A DNA stretch of 64,000 nt from Geoglobus ahangari (lineage in GTDB: Archaea; Halobacteriota; Archaeoglobi; Archaeoglobales; Archaeoglobaceae), in assembly GCF_001006045.1 (NCBI RefSeq), contig NZ_CP011267.1:62001-126000 (forward strand), written 5' to 3'. Position 1 is the stretch's first letter. The number at the start of each line of letters is the position of its first letter. A program made the position numbers and the translations under genes. The notes beneath the pieces are model-generated. The model saw nothing but the letters and a program-made list of their open reading frames with translations, was not told the DNA's origin and did not search any database. Below are positions 52,041 through 60,874 of the stretch, one piece after another.

Positions 52041-53069
52041 ATGATGGTAGAATCTTACCTATACGAGAAAGAGAATGGAGTGGTGAAGTGCAGAACATGC
52101 ATGCACTACTGCAGGCTGAAGGAGGGGCAGTGGGGGATCTGCAGGGTCAGGAAGAACGAGGGTGGAAAGCTTGTGGTTTACAACTACGGCCTCGTCTCGG
52201 CAATAAACCTCGACCCAATAGAGAAGAAGCCCTTCCACAACTTCATGCCCGGCAGCAAAGCTCTGTCCTTCGGAAGCGTGAGCTGCAACTTTCGCTGCGA
52301 CCACTGCCAGAACCATGAGATAAGCTTCGCCGGCCTTGACTACCCGTACCTGAGAGAGCTCAGCCCCGAGGACGTGCTGGAGATGGTCAGAAGCTCCTCC
52401 GCAGATGGAGTGAGCTGGACGTACAACGAGCCGGCGATAAGCCACGAGTTCTATCTGGATGCCAGCAAGCTCGTGAAAAAGCACGGCTACTACGTCACCT
52501 ACGTGACCAACGGGTACATGAGCCACGAGGCGATTGAGCAGTTCGATGTTCTCGATGCCGCAAACGTGGACGTGAAGGCGTTCAGTGAGGAGTTCTACAG
52601 GAAGATCTGCAGAGCGAAGCTCGACAGGGTGCTGGAGTGCGTGGAGCACCTGAACAGAAAGGGTGTTTTCGTGGAGATAACCTACCTCGTCATTCCGGGC
52701 AAAAACGACAGCGAGGAGGAGCTCAGAAACTTCGCAGAGTGGGTTGCGGGCGTAGATAAAAGAATCCCCGTCCACTTCTCCCGCTTCCACCCGGACTTCA
52801 AAATGCTCGACGTTCCACCAACACCGGTAAGAACCCTCGAGAGGGCGTGCGAGATTGCGAGAAACGCGGGAATTGAGTACGTTTACATCGGAAACGTGTG
52901 GGGGCACAAGTACGAGAGCACGTACTGCCCGAACTGCGGAGAGCTCTTAATAGAGAGGGAGGGTTTCTACGTCAGGAGAATCAACCTTGATGGCAGTAAA
53001 TGCCCTGCATGCGGATACAGGCAGAACATCATTCTTCAATCCTCCTCAGAACGAGGTAGCTCGCAATAA
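52041..53069 (+). CDS. amrS: AmmeMemoRadiSam system radical SAM enzyme AmrS
   Basis: 342 residues. N-terminal Cys region (KCRTCMHYCRLKEGQWGICRV), radical SAM motif CNFRCDHCQNHEIS near residue 80, WTYNEPAISHEF, and a C-terminal zinc-ribbon pair CPNCGELL...CPACGYR. This order is typical of AmrS/PflA-like proteins linked to Memo and AMMECR1 proteins, neither of which is in the window. It starts 4 nt after the kinase stop (ATG 52041 or 52044). It converges on the MFS gene with a 41-nt overlap. Confidence 0.88.
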   Translation: MMVESYLYEKENGVVKCRTCMHYCRLKEGQWGICRVRKNEGGKLVVYNYGLVSAINLDPIEKKPFHNFMPGSKALSFGSVSCNFRCDHCQNHEISFAGLDYPYLRELSPEDVLEMVRSSSADGVSWTYNEPAISHEFYLDASKLVKKHGYYVTYVTNGYMSHEAIEQFDVLDAANVDVKAFSEEFYRKICRAKLDRVLECVEHLNRKGVFVEITYLVIPGKNDSEEELRNFAEWVAGVDKRIPVHFSRFHPDFKMLDVPPTPVRTLERACEIARNAGIEYVYIGNVWGHKYESTYCPNCGELLIEREGFYVRRINLDGSKCPACGYRQNIILQSSSERGSSQ

Positions 53070-53580
53070 GGCCGAAAACGAGCATGATGAACGAGGCTCT
53101 GAGCATGAACCTGAAGCCGTAGAGGTCTGAGAGCAGTCCACCTGTTATGGGGCCGAGAACCCACCCCATGCTCCAGCTTGTGGAGTAGATCCCCATCGCC
53201 TCTCCTCTCTCACCCTTCTCGGTTATGTCGGCTATTAACGCCGGAGCTGAGACGCCGAGCATCGTCCACGACAGACCCTCGAAGACCTGAATGAAGTAGG
53301 CGTAGCTCTTGTCGCTTATTAGGGAGTAGGAGAGCATGACAAAGGCGAATCCGCACTGGGCGAGGAGAATTAGCGGCTTCCTGCCAAGCCTGTCGGCGAT
53401 CTTCCCGAGAACGTAGGCAGTTATCAGGCCAACCGTCGCCCCGAGCGTGAATATACCGCCGACCTCAGTCCTGCTCGCCCCCAGCTCCTCTGAGATGTAT
53501 ATGGGCAGAACAGAGTACACCATTCCGCTGGAGATCATCAGGGGTAGCAGGGTGGCGCTCAAAACTACGGTCTTCTTCAT
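53029..53580 (-). CDS. Half-size MFS transporter (six spans)
   Basis: 183 residues. Six hydrophobic spans and the MFS motif A GKIADRLGRKP between spans 2 and 3, plus EGLSWTMLGVSAPALIAD and GIYSTSWSMGWVLGPITGG. It corresponds to the N-terminal half of a 12-span MFS protein and stops after RRIEE. No C-terminal half follows on any frame. It may function as a homodimer or be a truncated gene; codon use and the start are normal, so decay is not evident. Confidence 0.8.
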   Translation of the reverse strand: MKKTVVLSATLLPLMISSGMVYSVLPIYISEELGASRTEVGGIFTLGATVGLITAYVLGKIADRLGRKPLILLAQCGFAFVMLSYSLISDKSYAYFIQVFEGLSWTMLGVSAPALIADITEKGERGEAMGIYSTSWSMGWVLGPITGGLLSDLYGFRFMLRASFIMLVFGLIASYLVLRRIEE

Positions 53581-54129
53581 CTATCTCCTGCATATTTCAA
53601 TGAAGTTTCTGTAAACCTCCTCTCCGTACTGGCTGTGGTAGACCTCGGGATGCCACTGAACCCCAAAAATTGGCTTTTCCCTGTGCCTCATCGCCTCGAC
53701 CCTGCAAACATCTGACGTTGCAAGAAGCTCGAAGTTTTCGGGCATCTGCTTGACCTCGTCCATGTGGCTGGCCCACACCCTGATCTTTTCCGGAAATCCC
53801 CTGAAGATCTCGTCCTCGTCGAGAACCGTCACCTCAACCTCCGCGTACCCACCAACGCTGCCCCTTCCAACCTCACCGCCGTAGGCCTTGGCGATTATGT
53901 GGTGTCCGAGGCATATGCCGAGGATCGGTATGTCAAGCTCCTTTACGTACTCAACACTCCTCCCGGACTTCTCTATGCTCGGCCCTCCGCCGATGACCAG
54001 TCCGTCAGCATCTATCTCCTCAGGCGGGGTCGTGTTGTCTATCAGCCTGCTCTCCACACCCAGATCCCTGAGGGTTCTGTGGATGAGGTGGTTGTACTGG
54101 CCGAGGTTGTAGACTATGTAGACCTTCAC
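53581..54129 (-). CDS. guaAA: GMP synthase glutaminase subunit
   Basis: 182 residues. Class I amidotransferase that makes ammonia for a separate GuaAB synthetase subunit. Catalytic triad visible: nucleophile Cys in ILGICLGHHIIA near residue 76, and GVQWHPEVYHS with His and Glu. The split GuaA form is typical of archaea; guaAB is not here. It is directly followed by the MFS gene start (1 nt). Confidence 0.94.
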   Translation of the reverse strand: MKVYIVYNLGQYNHLIHRTLRDLGVESRLIDNTTPPEEIDADGLVIGGGPSIEKSGRSVEYVKELDIPILGICLGHHIIAKAYGGEVGRGSVGGYAEVEVTVLDEDEIFRGFPEKIRVWASHMDEVKQMPENFELLATSDVCRVEAMRHREKPIFGVQWHPEVYHSQYGEEVYRNFIEICRR

Positions 54130-54151
54130 AGAAGAGCTTTCGAGCGTTAGT

Positions 54152-54376
54152 TTATAAAGGTTCCTTAAGGGCCCTCAGCCTCTCCTCACACATCCTGAAG
54201 AGCTCCTCAGCCTGCTCCCTGCTGATCTCGCCGCTCGCAAGGAAGCTGCCTATGTACGGATAAATCAGGTTGTCCAGCTCCCACTGAACGCGCTTGTAGC
54301 TGAACCCTCCCTCCTCTGCCTCCCTGAAGTACCTCTCCACACTCTCCCTAAGCTTAAAGTAGACCTCTTCCCTCAT
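54152..54376 (-). CDS. Hypothetical helical protein, 74 residues
   Basis: Charged, helical, no Cys: REEVYFKLRESVERYFREAEE then NLIYPYIGSFLASGEISREQ. Lies 22 nt upstream of guaAA on the same strand, so it is probably the first gene of that run. A CTTATTTATACG box around 54388-54399 could serve it and, on the other strand, the lut genes. No family recognised. Confidence 0.6.
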   Translation of the reverse strand: MREEVYFKLRESVERYFREAEEGGFSYKRVQWELDNLIYPYIGSFLASGEISREQAEELFRMCEERLRALKEPL

Positions 54377-54438
54377 GACTCAAAATTAACTTATTTATAC
54401 GACTATTTCAACTTTTAGTTTGGAGCAGGGGTGTCTGA

Positions 54439-55356
54439 ATGATAGACCCGCGGTTTCTCGTCGAAATGCTGTCGAGCAACATTGAGAGGAGCGGCAACCC
54501 CATAGGGGTCGAGAACTCGAAGATAAACACATGGTGGAGTGACACTGAAGTGAAGAAGGATGGGGAGTGGCTGTTCTTCACGGGGATGATGTACCAGCTC
54601 TCCCCCTACATTGAGTCAATCGTCAGCTACCTCGAGAAGGTCGAGAACTCCGGGCTTCAGAGGTTGCTCGGGCTGTCCAAGAACCTCCCCCTGCCATTCG
54701 GAATCCTCAGCAGAACCACCCCCGAGGAGAGGAGGAGAGAGGCGGACAGAATCCTCAGGTGCATCCACTCCCTCCTGCTCAAGTCGGGAGTTGAGGTGTT
54801 CTACCTCCCGGAGCTCGACGCCTACACAGGAATCCTGCTCTACGACTTTGGAGACGATGAGGGCTTCGAAAGGCATGCGAGGAAGGTCGCTAAAACCCTT
54901 GAAAGCGCTGGGGTCGAGAGGATCGTCACCGCCGACCCCCACACGAGCTACGCCCTGAAGGTTCTTTACCCGGAGTACACCGGAGCTGAGTTCGAGGTCT
55001 CAAGCTACATCGAGCTCGTAAGGCCCAGAAAGAAGGGCAACAAGACAGAGGTGGTTGTGCACGACCCCTGCTACTACGGCAGGTATCTAGAGATATCCGA
55101 CGAGATCAGAAGGCTCCTGAGAGATGCCGGAGTAGAATTCACCGAGCCGAAATACTCTGGGAGAATGACCAACTGCTGCGGAGGTCCGATAGAGGCCATC
55201 TCACCCTCGGTGTCGAAGGAGATCGCAAAGCTCAGGCTGAGCGAGCTTGAGGGAGGAGTGGTGGTCACCGCATGCCCGATCTGCATGGTGAACCTGAGGA
55301 GGGCCGGAGGAGAGGTCGTTGATCTGGCGACGGTGATTGGAGATGAGGATTGCTGA
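54439..55356 (+). CDS. lutA: LutA/LldE-like CCG-domain protein
   Basis: 305 residues. The C-terminal half has one complete CCG motif: HDPCYYGRY, TNCCGGPIE and ACPICMVNL, binding a 4Fe-4S or noncubane cluster. The N-terminal half (PHTSYALKVLYPEY region) has the fold but few cysteines, so only one cluster site is visible where LutA usually has two. First gene of a three-gene set with lutC- and lutB-like genes, which together oxidise lactate to pyruvate in other organisms. Overlaps the next gene by about 14 nt. Confidence 0.78.
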   Translation: MIDPRFLVEMLSSNIERSGNPIGVENSKINTWWSDTEVKKDGEWLFFTGMMYQLSPYIESIVSYLEKVENSGLQRLLGLSKNLPLPFGILSRTTPEERRREADRILRCIHSLLLKSGVEVFYLPELDAYTGILLYDFGDDEGFERHARKVAKTLESAGVERIVTADPHTSYALKVLYPEYTGAEFEVSSYIELVRPRKKGNKTEVVVHDPCYYGRYLEISDEIRRLLRDAGVEFTEPKYSGRMTNCCGGPIEAISPSVSKEIAKLRLSELEGGVVVTACPICMVNLRRAGGEVVDLATVIGDEDC

Positions 55357-55714
55357 GGTGCTGAGGAGAAACGGCGCGGACGTTCTGGTCGTCAGGGATG
55401 CGAACGAGGTTCTTGAAAAGTTCAGAGACGCATATGTGAGCCACGCACTGAGCGCGGACGAGAAGACAGGGGTGATTTTCCTCGGAGGGGTTGAGGATAA
55501 GAGGCAGAGCGCGCTGGCAGAGTACCACGTAATAGTTCTGAGGGCTGAGGACATCATGGAAGATGTGCTCTCAGCGTACGCTCACGCGAGAGCGAGGTCG
55601 AACCACGTTTTTGCGACCAGCAGCCCGTCAAAGACCGCGGACATCGAGGGAAAGCTCGTCTTCGGGATGCACGGGCCGAGGAGAGTGACGGTGATAATCG
55701 AGGTGGGAGAATGA
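55343..55714 (+). CDS. lutC: LutC-like LUD-domain protein (short)
   Basis: 123 residues. C-terminal SSPSKTADIEGKLVFGMHGP is the LUD/LutC signature. It is much shorter than typical LutC (about 200-240 residues), with an abbreviated N-terminal part. Coupled to lutA (overlap) and lutB (ATGA overlap). ATG 55343 is preferred to the in-frame TTG at 55337. Confidence 0.8.
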   Translation: MRIAEVLRRNGADVLVVRDANEVLEKFRDAYVSHALSADEKTGVIFLGGVEDKRQSALAEYHVIVLRAEDIMEDVLSAYAHARARSNHVFATSSPSKTADIEGKLVFGMHGPRRVTVIIEVGE

Positions 55715-56814
55715 GGGTCGAGGAGGCTATCAAAAGAGAGTCGATAAGGGAGGGGATCCTCAGATCGCTCAGAAACCTTAGCAGCGCCGTGGAGAGGAAC
55801 GTGCAGGAGCACCCCTACCTGCTCGACTACGCAAGGGAGGTCAGGGAGGCGAGGCTCGGCGTTGCCGAAAATTACAGCCAATGGATGAGTAGGGCGAGGG
55901 ATGTGCTCGAGAGCAGGGGTGTGGAGGTGCACTTTGCCAGAAATGCGAGGAGGGCGAGGGAGATTGCGGGAGAGATCGTGGGCAGCGGGAAGGTGGTGGT
56001 CAAGGCCAAGTCCATGGTCTCTGAGGAGATACACCTGAGGGAGCACCTCGAGAGGCTCGGAAACGAGGTCTGGGAGACGGATCTGGGGGAGCTCATAGTC
56101 CAGCTCGCCAACGAGAAGCCGATGCACATGGTCATTCCAGCCCTGCACTACTCCGAGGGAGAGGTTGCCGAGATTCTGAAGAAAATAGGGGTTACCGGCA
56201 AAAGCGCTGAGGAGCTTGCCGAGGGTGTCAGGAGGTTCATGAGGGAGAAGTTCCTGAAAGCGGATGTCGGGATTTCGGGGTGCAACGCCTTTTCCGCTGA
56301 ATCGGGCAGGATATTCCTTATAGAGAATGAGGGAAACATCAGGCTCTCCACGACCCTGCCGAAGACGTACATCGCCCTCGTGAGCATAGACAAGATACTG
56401 CCGAACGATGAGCTGTGCCTCAAGTCCGTGTTCGTGCAGTCCGCCTTTTTCGGAACCTTCCCTCCCGCCTACATAAACGTGAACGAGAGGATCGAGGGGC
56501 AGGAGATGCACGTGATCCTCATTGACAACGGCAGGAGTGAGGCGAGGTTCAGGGAGCAGCTGTCGTGCGTCAAGTGCGGTAGGTGCCAGCTTGAGTGCCC
56601 GGTTTTCCAGCTCGCCGGCAACATATGGGGCGGCGATGTCTACGGCGGCCCCATGGGGATGGTGTGGAGCGCCATAACTGCTCAGATCCCGGAAAACGTC
56701 TTCCTCTCAACGCTGTGCGGGAAGTGCATGGAGGTGTGCCCGATGGAGATAGACATGCCCTCTATGCTCAGGGAGATGAAAAGGAGCATTGTGCAAGGAG
56801 AGGATAAACTGTAA
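55711..56814 (+). CDS. lutB: LutB-like LUD domain and 4Fe-4S protein
   Basis: 367 residues. LUD domain with VVKAKSMVSEEIHLREHLE (near residue 95) and ADVGISGCNAFSAESG, then two ferredoxin motifs CVKCGRCQLECPVFQ and CGKCMEVCPMEIDMP near the C-terminus. LutB is the central subunit of the LutABC lactate oxidase. It is about 100 residues shorter than bacterial LutB, lacking the C-terminal extension. Last gene of the set; the ligase promoter lies over its end. Confidence 0.85.
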   Translation: MRVEEAIKRESIREGILRSLRNLSSAVERNVQEHPYLLDYAREVREARLGVAENYSQWMSRARDVLESRGVEVHFARNARRAREIAGEIVGSGKVVVKAKSMVSEEIHLREHLERLGNEVWETDLGELIVQLANEKPMHMVIPALHYSEGEVAEILKKIGVTGKSAEELAEGVRRFMREKFLKADVGISGCNAFSAESGRIFLIENEGNIRLSTTLPKTYIALVSIDKILPNDELCLKSVFVQSAFFGTFPPAYINVNERIEGQEMHVILIDNGRSEARFREQLSCVKCGRCQLECPVFQLAGNIWGGDVYGGPMGMVWSAITAQIPENVFLSTLCGKCMEVCPMEIDMPSMLREMKRSIVQGEDKL

Positions 56815-56819
56815 TATAC
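56812..56819 (+). promoter_or_regulatory. TATA box of DNA ligase
   Basis: TAATATAC, centred about 24 nt before the ligase ATG at 56840, at the very end of lutB; implies a leaderless ligase transcript separate from the lut operon. Confidence 0.5.
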
Positions 56820-56839
56820 TCCCGCCCCCAAGTATTAGT

Positions 56840-58510
56840 ATGCTCACGTTCTCAGAGTTTGTCGAGCTGTGCAGCGTTGTGGAGAAGATCTCCTCAACCC
56901 TCGAGAAGACCGCGAGAATTTCCGCGTTCATAAAGAAGATTGAGGATGACGATGACCTTTACAACACGATTCTCTTCCTGATGGGCAGGGTCTACCCCGA
57001 GTGGAGCGAGAGGGATCTCGGGGTTGGGATAGGGCTTGTTTACGAGGCCCTTAGAATTTCGACCGGAGTTGACAGGCGGACAATCGAGAACCTCGTGAGG
57101 GAGAAGGGTGACATGGGGCTTGCCGCCGAGGAGGTAGTGAAGAGAAAGACCCAGACGTCCCTCTTCTCGGAGGAACTCACCATAAGGAAGCTCAGAGAGG
57201 TCTTCGACGAAATGAGCAGCCTTACCGGAGAGGGAAGCCAGAAGAAGAAGATCATCCTCCTCTCCGAACTCTACATCTCCTGCACACCCATCGAAGCGAG
57301 GTACCTGACAAGGCTCATTCTGAAGGAGATGAGGCTGGGCGTCGGTGAGGGAATAATTAGAGATGCGATCGCAAGGGCATTCGGAATAGAGAGCGAAATC
57401 GTGGAGAGGGCGTACATGGTCACCAACGACTATGGCAGGGTTGCGGTGGAGGCGAAGAGGGGTGGAAGGGATGCATTGCTCTCCCTCAAGATCACGCCAC
57501 ACGTCCCGGTGAAGATGATGCTCGCTCAGGTCGCGGAGAGTCTGGAGGAGGCTGTGAGGGAGATACCTCACCTCGCGGTGGAGTGGAAGTTTGACGGGAG
57601 CAGGGTTCAGGTTCACTATGCCGACGGGAAGGTCACAATATACTCGAGAAGGCTCGAGAACGTCACAAACGCTCTGCCGGAGATCGTGGAGGAGATCAAG
57701 AGGAACGTCAGGGAGGGCGTGATTCTGGACGGAGAGGTCATAGCCGTGAGGGACGGCAGACCCATGCCGTTCCAGCACGTGCTCAGGAGGTTCAGGAGGA
57801 AGCACGACGTGTCGAAGATGGTCGAGAAAATTCCGCTCAAGGTCTACTTATACGACATAATGTACGACGGAGAGGAGATCATAGACCTGCCGCTGAGGGA
57901 GAGAAGGGAGAGGCTTGTGTCTGCGGTGAAGGAAAGCGACACGCTGAGGGTGGCGAATCAGACCGTTACGAGAGATCCAGATGAGATAAGGAGGATATTC
58001 GACGAGGCGATAAAGGCAGGACACGAGGGAGTTATGCTGAAGAACCTCGACTCCAGATACATTCCCGGAAAGAGGGGGAAGAACTGGCTGAAGTTCAAGG
58101 CGACCATGGAAACCCTTGACCTCGTGGTCGTTGGAGGAGAGTGGGGAGAGGGCAAGAGGAGTAACCTGATAAGCTCCTTCGAGCTCGCCTGCCTTGACGA
58201 GTACGGAAACCTGCTCAGGGTTGGCAAGGTGGCGACGGGATTCACGGACGAGGATCTGGAGGAGCTGACGGAGCTGTTCAAGCCAGAGATAGAGTACCAG
58301 GAGGGGAAGAAGATCGTCTTCCGACCCAAGTACGTTTTCGAGGTCGCCTATCAGGAGATACAGAAGAGTCCCAAGTACGAGAGCGGCTACGCGCTCAGAT
58401 TCCCGAGGTTTGTGAGGCTGAGAGACGACAAGAGCGTTGAGGAGGCGGACACCATAGAGAGGGTTGCAAGGCTCTACGAGATGCAGTTCGGGAAGGGATC
58501 AAGCAACTGA
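56840..58510 (+). CDS. lig: ATP-dependent DNA ligase
   Basis: 556 residues. Archaeal replicative ligase: N-terminal DNA-binding domain (about 1-215), adenylation domain with EWKFDGSR, nucleophile Lys250, motif III YDIMYDGEE, motif IV EGVMLKNLDS, motif V GKNWLKFK, and an OB domain ending MQFGKGSSN. Seals Okazaki nicks together with Fen1. The ORF extends to 56789, but ATG 56840 (MLTFSEFVELC) fits the family start and the TATA spacing. Confidence 0.96.
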   Translation: MLTFSEFVELCSVVEKISSTLEKTARISAFIKKIEDDDDLYNTILFLMGRVYPEWSERDLGVGIGLVYEALRISTGVDRRTIENLVREKGDMGLAAEEVVKRKTQTSLFSEELTIRKLREVFDEMSSLTGEGSQKKKIILLSELYISCTPIEARYLTRLILKEMRLGVGEGIIRDAIARAFGIESEIVERAYMVTNDYGRVAVEAKRGGRDALLSLKITPHVPVKMMLAQVAESLEEAVREIPHLAVEWKFDGSRVQVHYADGKVTIYSRRLENVTNALPEIVEEIKRNVREGVILDGEVIAVRDGRPMPFQHVLRRFRRKHDVSKMVEKIPLKVYLYDIMYDGEEIIDLPLRERRERLVSAVKESDTLRVANQTVTRDPDEIRRIFDEAIKAGHEGVMLKNLDSRYIPGKRGKNWLKFKATMETLDLVVVGGEWGEGKRSNLISSFELACLDEYGNLLRVGKVATGFTDEDLEELTELFKPEIEYQEGKKIVFRPKYVFEVAYQEIQKSPKYESGYALRFPRFVRLRDDKSVEEADTIERVARLYEMQFGKGSSN

Positions 58511-58580
58511 AAGCAGATTTTGAAGTCTTTATTCAAATAGCCTTGCACGAAGAGTCCTAAAAACGCAAAACACGAGAAAC

Positions 58581-59606
58581 CTATCCAAAAATCCTCTCTA
58601 TCAGCCAGTCAGCATCGAACTTGATCAGATCATCATACTCCTGCCCGACGCCCAGAAACAGTATGGGCCTCGAGGTGACGTAGGCTATCGAGATTGCCGT
58701 GCCACCCTTAGGGTCTGCGTCGAGCTTTGTGAGTATTGTGCCATCTATGCCCACCGCCTCGTTGAACATCTCCGCCCTCTCTATCGCATCGTTGCCAGCT
58801 ATGCTCTCGTCCACGAAGATTATGAGATCAGGCTTGGTAACCCTCTTTATCTTCTCGAGCTGGTCGATCAGGTTCTTCTTCGTGTGCATCCTTCCGGCAG
58901 TGTCTGCAAGCACGAAGTCTATGCCCTTGCTCTCCGCATGCTTTATGGCGTCGAAGATCACCGCAGCAGGATCGCTGCCCTGCCTGTGCTTGATCATCTT
59001 GACCCCAAGCCTGTTGGCATGCTCCTCAAGCTGCTCTATCGCCCCGGCCCTGAATGTGTCTCCAGCTGCGAGAACGACTGAGTGGCCGGAGTTCATCAGC
59101 CTTCTGGCAACCTTCGCAATCGTCGTGGTCTTTCCAGTCCCGTTCACGCCCACGAAGAGTATCACCACAGGTCTCTTCTCCTCAAGCTTCCTCTCTGCCC
59201 ACTCGTCGAAGTCAAATGCGTTCTGATTAAGAATGTCTTTAAGGACGTTCTTCAGCTCCTCGAGAACGACGTCGGATAGGCTCTCGCCTATCTTCTTCCT
59301 CCTTCCCCTCAGCCTGCTCCTGAGCTCCTCGGAGATCCTGTCAACAACATCAAAGGCCACGTCGCTCTCCAGAAGAATCATCTCGAGCTCGGGCAGAATC
59401 TTGTCGAGCTTTGAATCATCAATCACGACCTCCCTCTTGAGGATGAGGGAGGTGAGCTTCTCCTTAACATCGGGAGCCTTCCTCTCCTCAGTCTCCGCAG
59501 CCTGCACTCCCTGCTCTTCCCTTGCCTCTTCCTTAAGCTCTTCCTCAGCTTCCTGATCGACCTTCTTCCTGAAGGCAGACAGCTTTTCCTTAATCGCCCT
59601 GAACAT
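58581..59606 (-). CDS. ftsY: Signal recognition particle receptor FtsY
   Basis: 341 residues. An acidic/basic A domain (about 1-50) then the NG GTPase: G1 GVNGTGKTTTIAK near residue 150, DTFRAGAIEQLEEHA, DTAGRMHTKKNLIDQL, TKLDADPKGG. Docks the SRP-ribosome complex at the membrane. Last gene of the run from 62390; it begins 1 nt after the pfdA stop. Confidence 0.96.
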   Translation of the reverse strand: MFRAIKEKLSAFRKKVDQEAEEELKEEAREEQGVQAAETEERKAPDVKEKLTSLILKREVVIDDSKLDKILPELEMILLESDVAFDVVDRISEELRSRLRGRRKKIGESLSDVVLEELKNVLKDILNQNAFDFDEWAERKLEEKRPVVILFVGVNGTGKTTTIAKVARRLMNSGHSVVLAAGDTFRAGAIEQLEEHANRLGVKMIKHRQGSDPAAVIFDAIKHAESKGIDFVLADTAGRMHTKKNLIDQLEKIKRVTKPDLIIFVDESIAGNDAIERAEMFNEAVGIDGTILTKLDADPKGGTAISIAYVTSRPILFLGVGQEYDDLIKFDADWLIERIFG

Positions 59607-59607
59607 G

Positions 59608-60033
59608 CTACTCCTTGCCAGCAGACTTCGCCAGCTCCGAGATCTCTCTTTGGAGCTTCTCCATCTGACCGGCTATCTGGGTGAGAAGTTCCCTGAGCTT
59701 CTTCTCAGTATCCTCCACATTCTGCTTCTTGTTCCTCAGCGTCTCTATGGCCTCCTTAACCTCCTTCTCCACCACAACGCCAGCTCCGACGTCCACGAGC
59801 ATTTTCTTGCTGTTCTTCACATCAACGTAGGCAAAAACCCCGCCACCAAGGTTCAGCAGCGCCTCCACGTCTCCTTCAGCTTTCTCGAAGAACTCAAGGC
59901 TCTCTATGGTTCTGTCGAGCTCGTCCTTTAGCATCTGCACTTCAACTATTCTGGCCTGTATTCCCTCTGCCTCCTTCCTCAGCTCCTCGAGAAAAATGAG
60001 CCTCTCCTGAATGGCCCTCTCAATCTCCGTCAT
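59608..60033 (-). CDS. pfdA: Prefoldin subunit alpha
   Basis: 141 residues. Two long coiled-coil helices (about 1-50 and 95-135) flanking a beta-hairpin pair (GGGVFAYVDVKN, VDVGAGVVVEK), as in archaeal prefoldin alpha. Holds unfolded proteins for the thermosome. Located between LX and ftsY, as in many Euryarchaeota; ATGA overlap with the upstream gene. Confidence 0.95.
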   Translation of the reverse strand: MTEIERAIQERLIFLEELRKEAEGIQARIVEVQMLKDELDRTIESLEFFEKAEGDVEALLNLGGGVFAYVDVKNSKKMLVDVGAGVVVEKEVKEAIETLRNKKQNVEDTEKKLRELLTQIAGQMEKLQREISELAKSAGKE

Positions 60034-60206
60034 TCACTGACCCTTACACTCTCGATTTTAATAAGGTTTCTCTTCACCTTGTGGTTGCTGCCGATGAGGG
60101 AGTAAACCTTCTCCACGGCAAACTTCTCGTTGTGAGCCTCCACAACCTTCCTGAAGGGCATCCAGACCATCCCGTTCCTGAACTTCCCGCTAACCTCGAA
60201 CCTCAT
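60030..60206 (-). CDS. rplX: Ribosomal protein L18Ae (LX)
   Basis: 58 residues starting MRFEVSGKFRNGMVWMPF and containing KVYSLIGSNHKVKRNLIKI. Matches archaeal LX. The longer ORF to 60242 is unlikely because ATG 60206 has GAGGTGG upstream. Located between eif6 and pfdA, its usual site. Confidence 0.93.
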   Translation of the reverse strand: MRFEVSGKFRNGMVWMPFRKVVEAHNEKFAVEKVYSLIGSNHKVKRNLIKIESVRVSE

Positions 60207-60216
60207 CACCACCACC

Positions 60217-60873
60217 TCACAAAAACCCGAGAGCCTCCTCAATCACACCCAGCTCAAATCCCGTCGTGTCTCTACCAGCAACATAACCCTTGGAGTTTGC
60301 CACTACGCCGGTTCCAACCATCTCGCTGCCGAAGTTGACCGTACCCTTGACCGGCTCGACTCCAAGCACCTCCTCAATCCTCTTCATCTCCCAGTCGTTT
60401 GCGTTCGGATTGACGAGCGCACCCCTGTTCGTGACCACAGCAGACATGCCGACCGTCTTAATCCCGCCTATGGTTCCCTGAACGACCTCAACGTCCAGAA
60501 AGTCCGAGATCCTGTCCATAAGCCTCCGGTCGAGCTCCGGGTGGACTATCGCCCCCCTGTCGTTCAGAGCTATGACGTTGCCCATGCACGTTATCTCTGT
60601 GTCCAGCACGAGGACATCAACCTTCCTTTCCAAGGCCTCAAGCTCCTTTCTCAGGATGTTCTTGCTCACGACCGCGCCCTTGGAGTTCATTGCCATCATC
60701 ACGCCCACAAGCTCTGACCCGCATATTGTAGTCCTCGTCACCTCAACCTCCAGCTCTTCAGCTATGAGTCCCTCGACCTTCTCGTCCCTAACCCCAATCA
60801 CCGCCAGATCCTCGCTCGCTCTGACGTAGAGTCCAACCAGCGGGTTGCCGTGAATCGCTGCGGTTTCCGGCAT
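60217..60873 (-). CDS. eif6: Translation factor aIF6
   Basis: 218 residues of five-fold pseudo-symmetric repeats, each with a N/DxxG-type turn (NPLVGLYVRASED, AMNSKGAVVSK, ALNDRGAIVHP, VTNRGALVNP, VANSKGYVAG). aIF6 binds the 50S subunit and prevents early joining. Begins 2 nt after the rpl31e stop. Confidence 0.96.
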   Translation of the reverse strand: MPETAAIHGNPLVGLYVRASEDLAVIGVRDEKVEGLIAEELEVEVTRTTICGSELVGVMMAMNSKGAVVSKNILRKELEALERKVDVLVLDTEITCMGNVIALNDRGAIVHPELDRRLMDRISDFLDVEVVQGTIGGIKTVGMSAVVTNRGALVNPNANDWEMKRIEEVLGVEPVKGTVNFGSEMVGTGVVANSKGYVAGRDTTGFELGVIEEALGFL

Positions 60874-60874
60874 G

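Noticed and set aside
53029-53069. Frameshift truncating the MFS gene
   Set aside because: No continuation of MFS helices 7-12 in any frame beyond the stop; the downstream sequence is the amrS coding region.
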